Below, piece by piece: positions 1-10,393 of a stretch of 64,000 bases of DNA (positions are counted from its first letter, which is position 1; each line of letters starts with the position of its first letter). The stretch lies in the NCBI GenBank assembly GCA_032622095.1, contig CP136061.1:172117107-172181106 (forward strand). Direction: 5' to 3'. The notes below the pieces were generated by a model that saw only the letters and a program-made list of their open reading frames with translations, was not told where the DNA came from and did no database searches. The DNA is from Siphonodentalium dalli. Taxonomy: Eukaryota; Mollusca; Scaphopoda; Gadilida; Siphonodentaliidae. The translations under genes were made by a program, and so were the position numbers.

Positions 1-1500
1 AAAATCCAAGATGGTTGCTGGCGGCCATGTTTTTTGGCCGAATGACCCCAAAATCACTCGTTCCCATCACCATGTCATTATTAACATTCATGACAAATTT
101 TATGAAGATCAGACTAAAGGTACGACATGTAGCCCGTGCTAAAGAATTTAGTCATACAAAGAGTAAAATCCAAGATGGCTGCTGGCGGCCATGTTTTTTG
201 GCCGAATGACCCCAAAATGACTCGTTCCCATCTACATGTCATTATTAACATTCTTGACAAATTTTATGACGATCAGACTAAAAGTAGGACCTGTAGCCTG
301 TGCTAAAGGATTTAGTCATACAAAGAGTAAAATCCAAGATGGCTGCTGGCGACCATGTTTTTTGTCCAAATGACCCCAAAATGACTCGTTCCCCATCTGC
401 ATTCCAATTTCAACCGCCATGACAAATTTTATGATGATCAGACTAAAGGTACGACCTGTAGCCCGTGCTAAAGGATTTAGTCATACAAAGAGTAAAATCC
501 AAGATGGCTGCTGGCGGCCATGTTTTTTGTCCGAATGACCCCAAAATGACTCGTTTCCCATCTACATGTCATTGTTAACATCCATGACAAATTTTATGAT
601 GATCAGACTAAAGGTACGACCTGTAGCCCGTGCTAAAGAATTTAGTCATACAAAGAGTAAAATCCAAGATGACTGCTGGCGGCCATGTGTTTTGCCCGAA
701 TGACCCCAAAATGACTCGTCCCATCTACATGCCATTGTTAACATCCATGACATATTTTATGATGATCAGACTAAAGGTACGACCTGTAGCCCGTGCTAAA
801 GAATTTAGTCATACAAAGAATAGAATCCAAGATGGCTGCTGGCAGCCATGTTTTTTGGCCAAATGACCCCAAAATTACTCGTTCCCATCTACATGTCAAT
901 ATTAACATCCATGACAAATTTCATGATGATCAGACGAACAGTACGACATGTGGCCCGTGCTAATGGATTAAATTTTGAAATCAAAGATGGCCACTGGTGG
1001 CCATGTTTTTTGTCCGTATGACCCCAAAATGACTCGTTCCCATCTACATTCCAATTTCAACAGCCATGACAAATTTCATGATGATCAGACTAAAGGTACG
1101 ACCTGTAGCCCGTGCTAAAGGATTTAGTCATACAAAGAGTAAAATCCAAGATGGCTGCTGGCGGCCATGTTTTTTGTCCGAATGACCCCAAAATTACTCG
1201 TTCCCATCTACATGTCAATATTAACATTCATGACAAATTTTATGAAGATCAGACTAAAGGTACGACATGTAGCCCGTGCTAATTTCATGACAATAAGACA
1301 AAAAGTACGGCCTGTAGCCCGTGCTAATGGATTGAATTTTGAAATCCAAGATGGCCACTGGCGGCCATGTTTTTTTTCCGAATGACCCCAAAATGACTCG
1401 TTCCCATCTACATGTCAATGTCAACATCCATGACAAATTTAATAATAATCGGACCAAAGGTACGAACTGTAGCCCGTGCTAAAGGAAATTGTTGACGAAT
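1..1500. repeat. Pearl-like satellite array, ~164 bp monomer, nine units
   Basis: The motif AAATCCAAGATGG recurs at about 1, 165, 329, 494, 659, 822, 978, 1141 and 1341, giving a period of about 156-165 bp (one unit about 200). Each unit contains TGGCGGCCATGTTTT, then ATGACCCCAAAATGACTCG, a CATGACAAATTT block and TGTAGCCCGTGCTAA. The units at 978 and 1341 are a second subtype, preceded by GGATTnAATTTTGAAATC instead of GTCATACAAAGAGTAAAATC. The array begins left of the window. Short open frames here on either strand are by-products of the repeats. Confidence 0.9.
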
Positions 1501-1583
1501 CACGCACACACACACACACACACACGCACGACGGATACCAAGCCATGGCAATAGCTCAAACTTTACAAAGTAAAGTTGAGCTA
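1501..1583. repeat. CA/ACGG microsatellite and right terminus of pearl-like element
   Basis: After the last monomer comes a CA-rich stretch (about 1501-1527) ending GCACGACGG, then a conserved tail with an imperfect hairpin (1553-1583): AGCTCAAACTTTAC facing AAAGTTGAGCT. The same tail closes the copy at 3904-3933 and stands alone at 7495-7522. Core repeats, then a microsatellite, then a fixed end is the layout of oyster pearl elements, which have been linked to non-autonomous Helitrons; CTAG follows the stem here. Confidence 0.75.
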
Positions 1584-3184
1584 GAAAAGGATATCTTAAT
1601 TTGATTATGGCAGATTATCTTTTTTTTTTATATTTTACTCCACATTTATTGCACAACATTTTCTAGATTTAGTAATTAGTGTGTTCTCCTGATCTTAAAT
1701 TCTGGTAACAAATTCAGACATGAGTTATGTGATTATTATGTAAGTGTGGTTTATGGTGGATTAAACAACTTTAAAACATATTAAAATAATTCCATGTCAA
1801 AGTAAAAATCCACAGTAAAGTATAATACTGATCATTGAGTCGATATATATGAAGTCTCTTGTGTAATTACCATGAATATATCACTGGCTTTTTCTAGGTG
1901 GGGTGTCCCAACTCGCAATCTGAGTGCAATCAGCGGATTGGCTATATATATATATAATGGCTAGAAATTGAATGGCACTGTTAACGTCATGATTAGGATC
2001 TCCTGCCAAAGTATTCTCCATATATGGACCATAATTCTTGGCTGTGACCTAGGCACCTCATCTATGGTTATTCCTTAACACTTTTAGAGCCAGAGTAATT
2101 TTATGCATATCATATGTAAAACGCTACAGGAAAATGTAAAATCATGCATGGGGAAATCGCCATTATCGGCATATCACACTTCACAACACTTTGTTCAATT
2201 TTGAATCTCCCGCAATTACATCTGATCTGCCACGATTCAGTCATTTTGTATATATATTGCTATATATATTAGCCTGGTGACAACCTCCATTTCTATACAT
2301 ACTGTAGACTTGGAATAACTCTGAAAGCACAATCATTAAAGGGGCATACTTTCAAAAAAAGGCCATTAACTATCAGAAAGAGCAAATCAGTATTTTTTAA
2401 GTTTTACATAACAAAAATCGATTGTAAGCTAATTAGCTGCCTTACTTGTAAGGTAGAAGTCAAGGGTCAAATTGTGAATGGGATATTTTCATGAAGATCC
2501 CCTGTAAGCAAAACATTTGCTTGAGGAAGTTGTACAGGAACAAAAGGAAGAACATTACCAAACAATCACAATATACAGACAATTGTTGGGCAAAGAAAAT
2601 TATCCATTTTCACTTTAAATTTTTTTTATTTTTTTTATAATTCTCCCGAAATTACATCTGATCTAACCACTTATTTAAATATCACACATTGACATTGCCT
2701 GAAAGTCATAAAGTAATATATGGCATTCTATAAAAATTTTGGACTGGAGATTTGCACATTAAGTCCCATTCAAAACTCACTACTTGTGCAGCAGTGCTCC
2801 TTTTAGTTTTATACAATGATTGAGAACCGTAATTTCCGTCCGTCCACAATACTCATCAGAGATCTATGACAATGCTAAAGTATGATGTGATGTTTAAATA
2901 TGACATTATCACCATAAAATAATACGATTATGATTCTTCAAATATGTATATCATGCTGTAATTTAACTAGTTTAACTAATTTCTTTAATGTGAGATGCGG
3001 GCAGCCATATTAATGTGACATCATCTGGTCTCCTGTGTTTTCCCCAAGGTTTTCCCAATTTGTGTAGGCCTATTTATCAATATAAAAATAATTAAATTTA
3101 TACTCATAAATACTAATTATTAAACTAAGCCTAAATATTTCATAATTGAGTAAAAGAAAACTCTTTTAATAATCCGGTACTTAC
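1584..3184. other. AT-rich intron or intergenic stretch, no gene seen
   Basis: This AT-rich sequence has short TA tracts (for example near 1946 and 2252) and a T-rich run near 2620-2640. I see no open frame with family resemblance on either strand and no methyltransferase motif. It should be intron of the DNMT3 gene on the minus strand, between the last ADD exon and the catalytic exons. Confidence 0.6.
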
Positions 3185-3316
3185 AGTGATCCTGTATCCA
3201 GTATCATACAGACAGATGAGGCTCTGTTGCCAATCATGTTTTGGGATTAACAGACCATGGGTCTCGTTTGTGTGGTCAGTGCAGATAAAGCACAGCCAAG
3301 GATTACAATCCCGAAT
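3185..3316 (-). CDS. DNMT3: DNMT3 exon: end of ADD domain
   Basis: The exon follows acceptor TTATTTCAG and ends at the strong donor ACT|GTAAGT. It codes IRDCNPWLCFICTDH, then HGLLIPKHDWQQSL and a short tail ending YRIT. The motifs P-W-x-C-x-x-C and G-L-L-x-x-[KR]-x-D-W are the last zinc ligands and the closing helix of the ADD domain in DNMT3. Together with the upstream exons all twelve zinc-ligand positions of the domain are cysteine. The next exon should carry the start of the catalytic domain (F-D-G-x-x-T-G motif). I searched 1585-3184 by eye for that motif and did not find it, so the gene continues left of the window. Confidence 0.93.
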
Positions 3317-3350
3317 CTGAAATAAAACAGAACTTAAGACCAAATAAATA

Positions 3351-3933
3351 TGAAAGTTTCAATGACACTATAGCTGAACTTGGAAATGGGATCATGCCAT
3401 ATATTACATTCTATAGAGGACTTGGACAGTTTATATGCTTATGACAATGTAACTACTAGAGGTTACCATGAAGATGCATATGAAGTTGGTGATGATCAGA
3501 TGAGGTAGTTGGCCTCTTGGGTGTGCAGAAGAATTTAGTCATACAAAGAGTAAAATCCAAGATGGCCTTTGGCGGCCATGTTTTTATATAAAATACAGAA
3601 AATTTGATTGTTCCCATCAAGTGGTCAACCAAAAGATCCATATGAAGTTAGGTGACCATCGGGTGAGGGATATTTGGCCTGCAGAGTATGGCACAGGATT
3701 TAGTGATGCAAAGAGTAAAATCCAAGGTGTGTACTGGCAACCATGTTTTCAACCAATTTGGAAAAAATTATAAGCTCCCACATCTAGTTGACCCAAAAGA
3801 TCCCTATGAAGTTTGGTGATGATCGGATGAGGGATGTGGTTTGTAGGGTGTGCCAAAGGAAAATGTTGATGGACATGTGCACGGACGACAAACCCACGGC
3901 AATAGCTCAAACTTTACAAAGTAAAGTTGAGCT
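3351..3933. repeat. Complete pearl-like element filling a DNMT3 intron
   Basis: This is the one copy with both ends: the left end TGAAAGTTTCAATGACAC then TATAGCTGAACTTGG, the right end with the hairpin at 3904-3933. Between them are three diverged core monomers (marked by the AAATCCAAG motif at about 3555 and 3717) and a short ACGGACGAC tract at about 3882. The ends form a short terminal inverted repeat, AGCTnAACTT against AAGTTGAGCT. The 583 bp element occupies about 92% of the 636 nt intron between exons 3953-4007 and 3185-3316. The ~60-codon open frames inside it are not genes. Confidence 0.75.
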
Positions 3934-3952
3934 AAAAATTAAATCTACTCAC

Positions 3953-4007
3953 AGTGTCTATGGCCTCTTTGTTTATGAACAATTCAACACAAGGTAAGCA
4001 AAACACC
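3953..4007 (-). CDS. DNMT3: DNMT3 exon: ADD domain PHD-like finger, second half
   Basis: This 55 nt exon (acceptor CTTTTACAG, donor CACT|GTGAGT) codes VFCLPCVELFINKEAIDT after the split arginine. The pattern x-F-C-x-x-C-V-[ED]-L is the typical continuation of the DNMT3 PHD-like finger, and the CxxC pair keeps its exact distance to the cysteines before and after. The donor lies only 19 nt from the end of a pearl-like repeat that fills most of the following intron. Confidence 0.93.
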
Positions 4008-4399
4008 CTGTAAAAGAAATAAATACAGAAATTAATACAAGGTACACAAGAAGTTGCACCTCGGGTGCTGGCAACCCTCATGGCACCAAATTGAAAAGTG
4101 ATTAAAACAAAACCCAAATTTAAATTGAACGAAGGAGGATAACTCTAGAACAGAAAATTTGAACAATGTCATTGGGTACTGTTATGAAAGCGAACCTCCA
4201 TACTAAGTTTCATTCATATCTGAGATATCGGCCCCGACGGTTGAAAAAAAACACTATATCTGGATGAACAAAGGACAACTCTAAAATGAAAAACGCGAAC
4301 GTCATTTGCCCTTCTTTGTGAGTTTTTCAATAATTGTATAATAATTAAATGATCATATCTGTCTATTTACCAAAACAATAAATAACGAACATGATGTAC
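4008..4399. other. DNMT3 intron with degenerate mollusc-type repeat
   Basis: The intron lies between exons 3953-4007 and 4400-4464. It holds wording such as GGAGGATAACTCTAGAAC, AAGTTTCATTCATATCTGAG and GGACAACTCTAAAATG that reads like an old dispersed repeat of the type also seen near 6020-6140 and 20290-20390. No gene is visible. Confidence 0.5.
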
Positions 4400-4464
4400 C
4401 TCTTACAGGAAGGCTTGTCACAAACAAACAGCTTCCCTCCAGTCTGGCAAATCGTACAGTACAC
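4400..4464 (-). CDS. DNMT3: DNMT3 exon: ADD domain PHD-like finger, first half
   Basis: The exon follows acceptor GGTTTCAG, starts VYCTICQTGGKLFVC and ends SCKR at AGAG|GTACAT. The motif YCTIC plus G-G-x-x-x-x-C and a further C after four residues is the first half of the PHD-like finger. The spacing of cysteines is the same as in DNMT3A (8 residues, then 4). The exon is 65 nt, phase 0 in and phase 2 out, and the split arginine codon is completed by the first G of the next exon. Confidence 0.93.
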
Positions 4465-5457
4465 CTGAAACCATTAAAATAATTCTGTAAAATATACTGA
4501 ATCTACTACTTATTTCATGATTAAAGATTAGTTTGACAAAAAAAATGAGAGGCCGATCAAGATTGGTTGGCAGATGTTAACCCATCCCTTGGCGATAGTA
4601 AATTACTATGATCGGAATCATAGATGAGAGTTTTGATGTTGAATTAGAGAGTATACTGTTATGTACTATATTATAGACAAATGTACATAACACAAATTAT
4701 TGGAATTTATGGGTCACTTGCATTTATATAAGAGAATGCACTGGTACAGTATCAGTAATGCTGCACCACCACAGCCTTTGGGTTAAATGTGAAAAAGGTG
4801 ACCTGGACATGGAATACTTGGGTTAAGAACTTGGGTTAAGAGAGTCCAATTTAAGTTTACAATGATAATGTATCAAATTCTACCAACAAAACACATCAAG
4901 ATAAAGACACCTCACTGCTGACCCATTAATATCAATTATATAGCAGAGCTGTCAACAAATCACAGGCATTGTTTATATTGAAGGCTGGCATCTATTAAAC
5001 CAATAACATTTATAATGACCTCAGACCATCTGTAGAGTGATATACTCAGCTGTGCAATAAAGCACAGATGGTATAGTCTACTGTTAATATCATGTGATGT
5101 GTAATGTTGAAACTTTTTTTAAAATTAGATACCATAGCTTTCTTTATCTGCACAGTGGAATAAGAGACATCAGAAAATAATATAGCCTTATCAGTAGCTA
5201 AGTAGTCCAAAGGCATGGGATGGAATTGATGAATTGGGTTTAAAGTCGCTCCAAACAAATTTACCAGTACATAACACAAGATTTTGGACCGATTTAAACC
5301 AAATTTGGTCTGGTGACTCGGGGTACCCTTGGCAGAGTTATAATGGTGTTAGTTTTTCAAATTTTGTTATTTTGAAAAAACAATTTGTTTTAATTATTTA
5401 TTTAAAAGAAAAATATTTTATTATATATTTTTTTTATTTATTTATATTTTTGGTTAA
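4465..5457. other. DNMT3 intron, no gene seen
   Basis: This is AT-rich intronic sequence. The open frame at 5234-5554 on the plus strand runs from unique sequence into the MITE at 5458 and is low in complexity (long K/F/I/Y runs), so I do not count it as a gene. Wording near 5280-5350 (ACCAAATTTGGTCTGGTGA) resembles the dispersed repeat at 6055-6137. Confidence 0.5.
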
Positions 5458-5949
5458 AGGGGTACTGTACGCCAAATGTTGTACAAATTTACCGGAATGC
5501 AAAAATACAAATTGTCGTTGTCGAGTAATTTTTGTACAGTTTTCAACCAAATGAATCAAATAAAAGTTATATTATAGGCATACTAGTCCCATATAATCAT
5601 TTAAGTTATTGTATCGTCGTTAGTCAGTGAGTGGCTTGAGTGTTCTCTCCGTATCATCATAATATTTTAAGCGATCGTGTGTGCGATCGGTTTAACAATC
5701 CAGTATCCCTCAATTACTTTATTTGATTACGGAAATTCGTAATTTAATTGACGCCATTTTATGGTTCCAGTCATAAATTCAATTTATATCAAATTATTAA
5801 CTTTTAAATTATAAAATTTTAAGATAGCCTATTAACCTGAGCGTTTACAGAATACATCTTCGACTCAAATTACTTATGTTTCTATATATTATCGATATTA
5901 GATCGTTGTTGTCACCGGAAATTTAATGAAAATGGCGTACAGTACCCCT
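5458..5949. mobile_element. TTAA-flanked MITE with 20 bp perfect inverted repeats
   Basis: TAAAGGGGTACTGTACGCCA at 5456-5475 is repeated as its exact reverse complement at 5932-5951. Both ends are bordered by TTAA (5454-5457 and 5950-5953). A TTAA duplication is the hallmark of piggyBac-type insertion, though the ends start AGGGG rather than the usual CCC. The 492 bp interior is AT-rich with no coding capacity, so this is a non-autonomous element. A shorter TA duplication from another superfamily is the alternative. Confidence 0.75.
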
Positions 5950-5968
5950 TTAAATTGAGCCATCTAAA

Positions 5969-5994
5969 TTTTTTTTTTTTTTTTTTTTTTTTTT
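5969..5994. repeat. Poly-T tract of 26 bases
   Basis: An uninterrupted run of T begins about 16 bp after the MITE's right TTAA. It may be the A-tail of a minus-strand retroposed sequence or a simple slippage tract; no retroelement body is evident next to it. Confidence 0.7.
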
Positions 5995-5999
5995 AAGAG

Positions 6000-6190
6000 T
6001 GAATATATTTTTTCGAAAAAGGGCCATAACTCAGTTTAAAATAGTTAGATCAAACCCATATTCGAACTCGATCTGTATTTTAGGCTGAGAAACTCACATA
6101 CCAAATTTGGTTGCAATCAGAAAATGTTTCAGTTATCGCATTATGTGTAAAGTGTCTACGGACGGACAGACGGACGGACGGCGAGTGGTC
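6000..6190. repeat. Dispersed repeat ending in ACGG microsatellite
   Basis: The segment contains GGGCCATAACTC, ATTCGAACTCGATCTGTAT, CATACCAAATTTGGTTGCAA and AGTTATCGC, followed by (ACGG)n with one ACAG interruption at 6158-6182. A related copy is at 20290-20390. The ACGG tract fits the microsatellite typical of pearl-like or Helitron-derived elements in bivalves. The plus-strand open frame at 6111-6299 crosses this tract and is not a gene. Confidence 0.65.
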
Positions 6191-6841
6191 AATCCGGACG
6201 TTGACACTATGTTTACCATACTATGGTATTTGTAAACATAAAAATGCTGTTTCAACAAATATGAATCTCAGTCTACAAATGGACCTCAACACCAAATGAA
6301 ATGTTCACTTAAATGATTGGAAGGGCAGCTAAATTTTGAAAAAATCTGAAGCCCAATCACATATAAAAGTCTTTCCACTGCAAATATGTACCCACTCATT
6401 TTTGTGGTTCTGAAAAATATATTTAAAGAATGTTGACGGACAGACAGGGCTAATAATATCAATTATCAAAATCACACGTTTAATGAAAACAGCTGTAGAC
6501 ATTGGCAAATGTGTTGCTTAACCCTTTCTGTAATACTCATTGACGAGTAGTTCACTTAGAAAATTTCTAATAGATAATAACAGACCATAGGTCGTTTGTT
6601 GAACTTATTATCTGAACATTTCCCACCAGTGAATATAAATCCTTCTGCACTTGCATTACTTTTTCGTATGTCTATCGCCCACTAATTGTTTCTGGACACC
6701 CTTCCAAATGAATGATACTATTCTTATGTATACCTTTATAACTAAACGGTAGAATCTATTCAGTATAGCAAGGGTTAACATGCAAGAAACCGGAATTAAG
6801 TTCAGCAAATGTATGAAAAATATTATCACCTGAACACTTAC
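6191..6841. other. DNMT3 intron, no gene seen
   Basis: This sequence lies between the ACGG repeat and the exon at 6842-6889. It contains no recognisable gene, RNA or well-bounded element; GACGGACAGACAGGG near 6433 is a second small ACGG-like remnant. Confidence 0.5.
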
Positions 6842-6889
6842 ATATATTGTGTCATCTCCAACAGCAAAAAGACATTCAACCAGCGCTAA
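6842..6889 (-). CDS. DNMT3: DNMT3 exon: ADD domain acidic H3-binding segment
   Basis: This 48 nt exon lies between acceptor ATGTTTCAG and donor TATAT|GTAAGTG and codes LALVECLFAVGDDTIY. In DNMT3A the equivalent stretch carries the acidic residues that contact the N-terminus of unmethylated histone H3. Two aspartates (DD) are kept here, while the surrounding aromatic residues differ. The exon is separated from the previous one (14277) by an intron of about 7.4 kb that contains the nested hAT elements and long satellite arrays. Phase is 0 at both ends. Confidence 0.88.
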
Positions 6890-8586
6890 CTGAAACATAT
6901 TCATAGATGTTAATTATTGGATAAATATAAATTGTGTGTGAACACATGTCAGACATTTTCCACCATCCTGAAAGAATACAATGGCGTCGCATCATGTAAT
7001 TCTCACATAGAATCTGAACAGATGAACTCCAATACATCCAAGAGGTTAAAAATAATTTATATTTTATACTTTTATAAAAGTAAAAGAATATGAATCATAA
7101 TCTCATTTGACATGAAATCGAGACCAAATTCCAACAAAGGGCCATAACTCTGGTAATTGGGTGGCTAGATCACCAACCAAAGAAAAAACTTGATTACTTG
7201 TCACAAATGATAGTTTTTCTAGGTAATCAAGGCAAAACCAGTTTGTGTACAAAACGATACGCATGGGGGTGGGGGGTGAGGGAGATGTAGCATATGGGCA
7301 TCTCGCTTCTAGCTGACAAATCCTAGTGCCAAAACAGATTCAATAGTAAAATGAGAACTGTTATTTCAATCAAGTCCATTGACAAGTTACCATCATCATT
7401 TCCTACAACAAATACAGATTATCAAGTAGGAAATATTACTTCTGTAATGTATACATTTCAGTATACATGTTGATACTCTTGGGATACAAATAATTGTACA
7501 AAGTAAAGTTGAGCTAAAAATTTTCAAAAACTCTTCCCACACAAGTAAGGGCATGCGATACCTGATGTAAATTCTGGACGCCTTTGTGTTTGACTAAAGT
7601 CATCCCAACTTCAGTTATATTTATCAGTTTCACATACATGATGGAAAGTTGTGATACTCAATCATAGCAGGCACAAGATAGAAGATTGCATACAGCTTGT
7701 GTACTATGACAACTGTCACATGATTGAGAATTCACCTGTGTGTGAAATAGGTCACTAGTATCTGTAGCCCTTGATCTTTTGCAACAATTGGTCATCACTT
7801 TCACTGGTTTTTATTGGCATTTACTCAGGTCATTCATACTTGTAGGTTGTGCAGGAGATTGATAGTTCAAACCATAACTCCAATGGTTATTGGTTAGGGA
7901 AGAAAATAAAACACTGTTGTATTTATTTATTTGATTTATATTTCTCAAGTGGAGTCTGTGCCAATGACCAGATTGTATCATCAGTATATGGCTGTTTTTG
8001 TCCACCACACAAATTTTGAATCACCACAATTGAATTACTGATATATATGAGATAAAACCCCTAATATATCATTAATAAAGCCATTACATATTTCCTTATC
8101 TCTCACAAGTGACGAATAAGCATGTGCTTATCGTTAAGTTGGCATCGCACCAACACAATGACTTTACATTGAATCAGGCGTATTAATACTATTGTGTAAA
8201 GCCGAACATGACAACAGCACCAGACAATGCAAAATGATTGCTTTGTTCATTGAAGGTAAATTCTTGCATTGAACATAATGTTATCTAAGCAACAAGTAAA
8301 AGTTTAGACAACATTGCTCGAGATGTACTACCGGTACAAATGTCCCCAGCTATTTCCTCTGTTACCAAAAGAAAACCAGTAATTCCTGTGTTGCTTTTTC
8401 GTTTATGGTTGATGTGAGTGTTGCCAGTTTTTTTTTGGTTTCAATTGCATAGACAGTAAACTGAGCAAACCGCTTCATCTTTGAAGTTTAATGTCTGTGA
8501 ATTCAAAGTGATTACTACTGCACTCAGAACGAGACTTCTACGGAATACATAAATCTCGGAACGAGGCAGCTACATTATAAAGAAAA
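6890..8586. other. DNMT3 intron, mostly unique; solo pearl-like right end
   Basis: The only element I can define is an isolated copy of the pearl-like right terminus at 7495-7522 (TGTACAAAGTAAAGTTGAGC then TAAAAATT). GGGCCATAACTC near 7140 recalls the repeat at 6020. A short G-rich tract is at 7265-7282 and a 16 bp palindrome, ATAAGCATGTGCTTAT, lies near 8116. No gene is visible on either strand. Confidence 0.5.
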
Positions 8587-8930
8587 TGAAAGTGTCAATG
8601 ACACTGTAGCTCAACTTGAAAAGGGAATAATTTCATGTCAATGGAGCGATTAGGAATGCGGAAAGTTGAAATGTCTAAGTAACACTAGATTATCAACATG
8701 AAGAGATATATATAAAGTAAAATCCAAGATGGTTGCTGGCGGCTGTGTTTTCAAATGAAATTCAAAAACATTTGATAGCTTCCATCTAGTAGATCAATAT
8801 TAAGATTAATATGAAGTTTGGTGATGATTGGCTGAGGGAAGTGGACTGTAGGGTGTGCCAAAGAATTTCGTCATGAAGAGTGAAATCCAAGATGACAGCC
8901 AGCGGACATGTTTTATACCATAAAATTGAA
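8587..8930. repeat. Truncated pearl-like element, left end and two monomers
   Basis: It starts with the left terminus TGAAAGTGTCAATGACACTG then TAGCTCAACTTG, which holds the palindrome GTGTCAATGACAC. Two core monomers follow (AAATCCAAGATGG near 8720 and 8884). It stops near 8930 at the GC-richer segment that may be an internal first exon, so the right half is missing. Confidence 0.7.
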
Positions 8931-8947
8931 AACGTAGCAGAGCTTAC

Positions 8948-9120
8948 CTATTCACTGTATCGATGTCGCTTCCAACGCCACGCTTCATCCCGCTAGCTAG
9001 CCCAAATCCTCAACACAACAGTTCAAATATCACTCTCCTATCGCTCATTTTATCTCATACTTCCTCACTTACTTCCGCGCACAGGTGACTTCCGCTTTAG
9101 TCCAAATGTCCAAGAAGTAA
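8948..9120 (-). promoter_or_regulatory. Possible internal promoter and first exon with ETS-type sites
   Basis: This segment is richer in GC and CpG than its surroundings. On the minus strand it has two GCGGAAGT motifs (plus-strand ACTTCCGC at 9071-9078 and 9088-9095), the core of ETS/GABPA sites common in TATA-less promoters. Downstream is an ATG at 8988 with 13 codons (MKRGVGSDIDTVN plus two bases) running into AATAG|GTAAGC, a strong donor at 8948. It could be an alternative first exon of DNMT3 or the start of another transcript. Spliced to the next exon (6842) it would hit a stop at the junction; phase fits only the exon at 3953. This is inference. Confidence 0.35.
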
Positions 9121-9149
9121 CTCTAGTAAAACACAATTAACTCTTTCGC

Positions 9150-10393
9150 TGCCAAGTTAACAAAAATTACTCATTCCCATTTATATGCCAATACTAACAG
9201 CCATGACAAATTTCATAATGATCGATCAGACCAAAGCTACGACTTGTACGTAGCCCGTGCCAAAGGATTTAGTCATGCAATGTGTAAAATCCAAGGTGGC
9301 TGCTATTGGCCATGTTTTATGTTCGAATGACCACAAAATGACTCGTTCATATCTACATGTCAATATTAACATCCATACAAATTTCATGGTGATCAGGCAA
9401 ACAGTTCGGCCTGTAGCCCGTGCTGATGGATTGAATTTTGTAATCCAAGATGGCCACTGCGGCCTTGTTTTTTTGCCAGAATGACCCCAAAATGACTCGT
9501 TTCCCATCTACATGTCAATAATATTAACATCCATACAAATTTCATGATGATCAGTCAAACAGTTCGGCCTGTACCCCGTGCTAATGGGTTGAATTTCTAA
9601 ATCCAAGATGGCCACTGGCGGCCTTGTTTTTTTGCCAGAATGACCCCAAAATGACTTGTTTCCCATCTCAATGTCAACAGCCATGACCTGTAGCCCGTGC
9701 CAAAGGATTTAGTTATGCAAATAGTAAAATCCAAGATTGCTGCTGGCGGCCATGTTTTATGACCAAATGACCCCAAGATGACTTGTTCCCATCTGCATGT
9801 CATTATTAACATCCACGATAAAATTCATGTTGATCAGAAAAAAACTTCGGCCTGTAGCCCGTGCTAATGGATTGAATTTTGAAATCCAAGCTGGCGGCCA
9901 TGTTTTATTTTGCCGAATGACCCCATCATGACTTGTTTCCCATCTTCATCTCAATGTCAAGAGCCATGACAAATTTCATAATGATCCAACCTAAGGTACG
10001 ACTTGTAGCCCGTGCAAAGAGTAAAATCCAAGATGGCTGCCAGCAGTAATGTTTTATGAACAAATGACCCCAAAATGATTCGTTTCCCATCTGTATGCCA
10101 ATGTTAACAGCCATGACAAATTTCATGATGATCCGATCAAAGGTACGACCTGTAGCCCATGCCAAAGGATTTAGTCATGCAAAGAGAAAAATCCAAGATG
10201 GCTGCCGGCAGCCATGTTTTATAGCCGAATGACCTCAAAATGACTCGTTCCCATCTACATGTCAATATTAACATCCATGAAAAATTTCATAATGATCCTA
10301 CCAAAGGTAGTACGATCTGTAGCCCGTGCCTTAGGATTTAGTCATGCAAAGAGTAAAATCCAACATGGCTGCTGGCGGCCATGTTTTTTGGCC
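9150..10393. repeat. Pearl-like satellite array, left part, alternating monomer types
   Basis: About eight monomers are marked by AAATCCAAG near 9288, 9441, 9600, 9728, 9882, 10025, 10190 and 10357. They belong to two subtypes. Type A has ATTTAGTCATGCAAAGAGTAA before the motif, and type B has TAATGGATTGAATTTTG. Here the order is A B B A B A A A. Several open frames on both strands (for example 9226-9507 minus and 9257-9484 plus) are repeat by-products. The array is broken at 10394 by the hAT insertion and resumes at 12287. Confidence 0.88.

Noticed and set aside
15-1457. Open frames of 64-78 codons on both strands in the left array
   Set aside because: They repeat with the ~164 bp monomer and appear in array copies elsewhere in the window (for example 9226-9507).
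1584-3184. Start of the DNMT3 catalytic domain
   Set aside because: I looked on the minus strand for the F-D-G-x-x-T-G motif codons and for a PC-motif exon and found none, so the catalytic exons are taken to lie outside the window.
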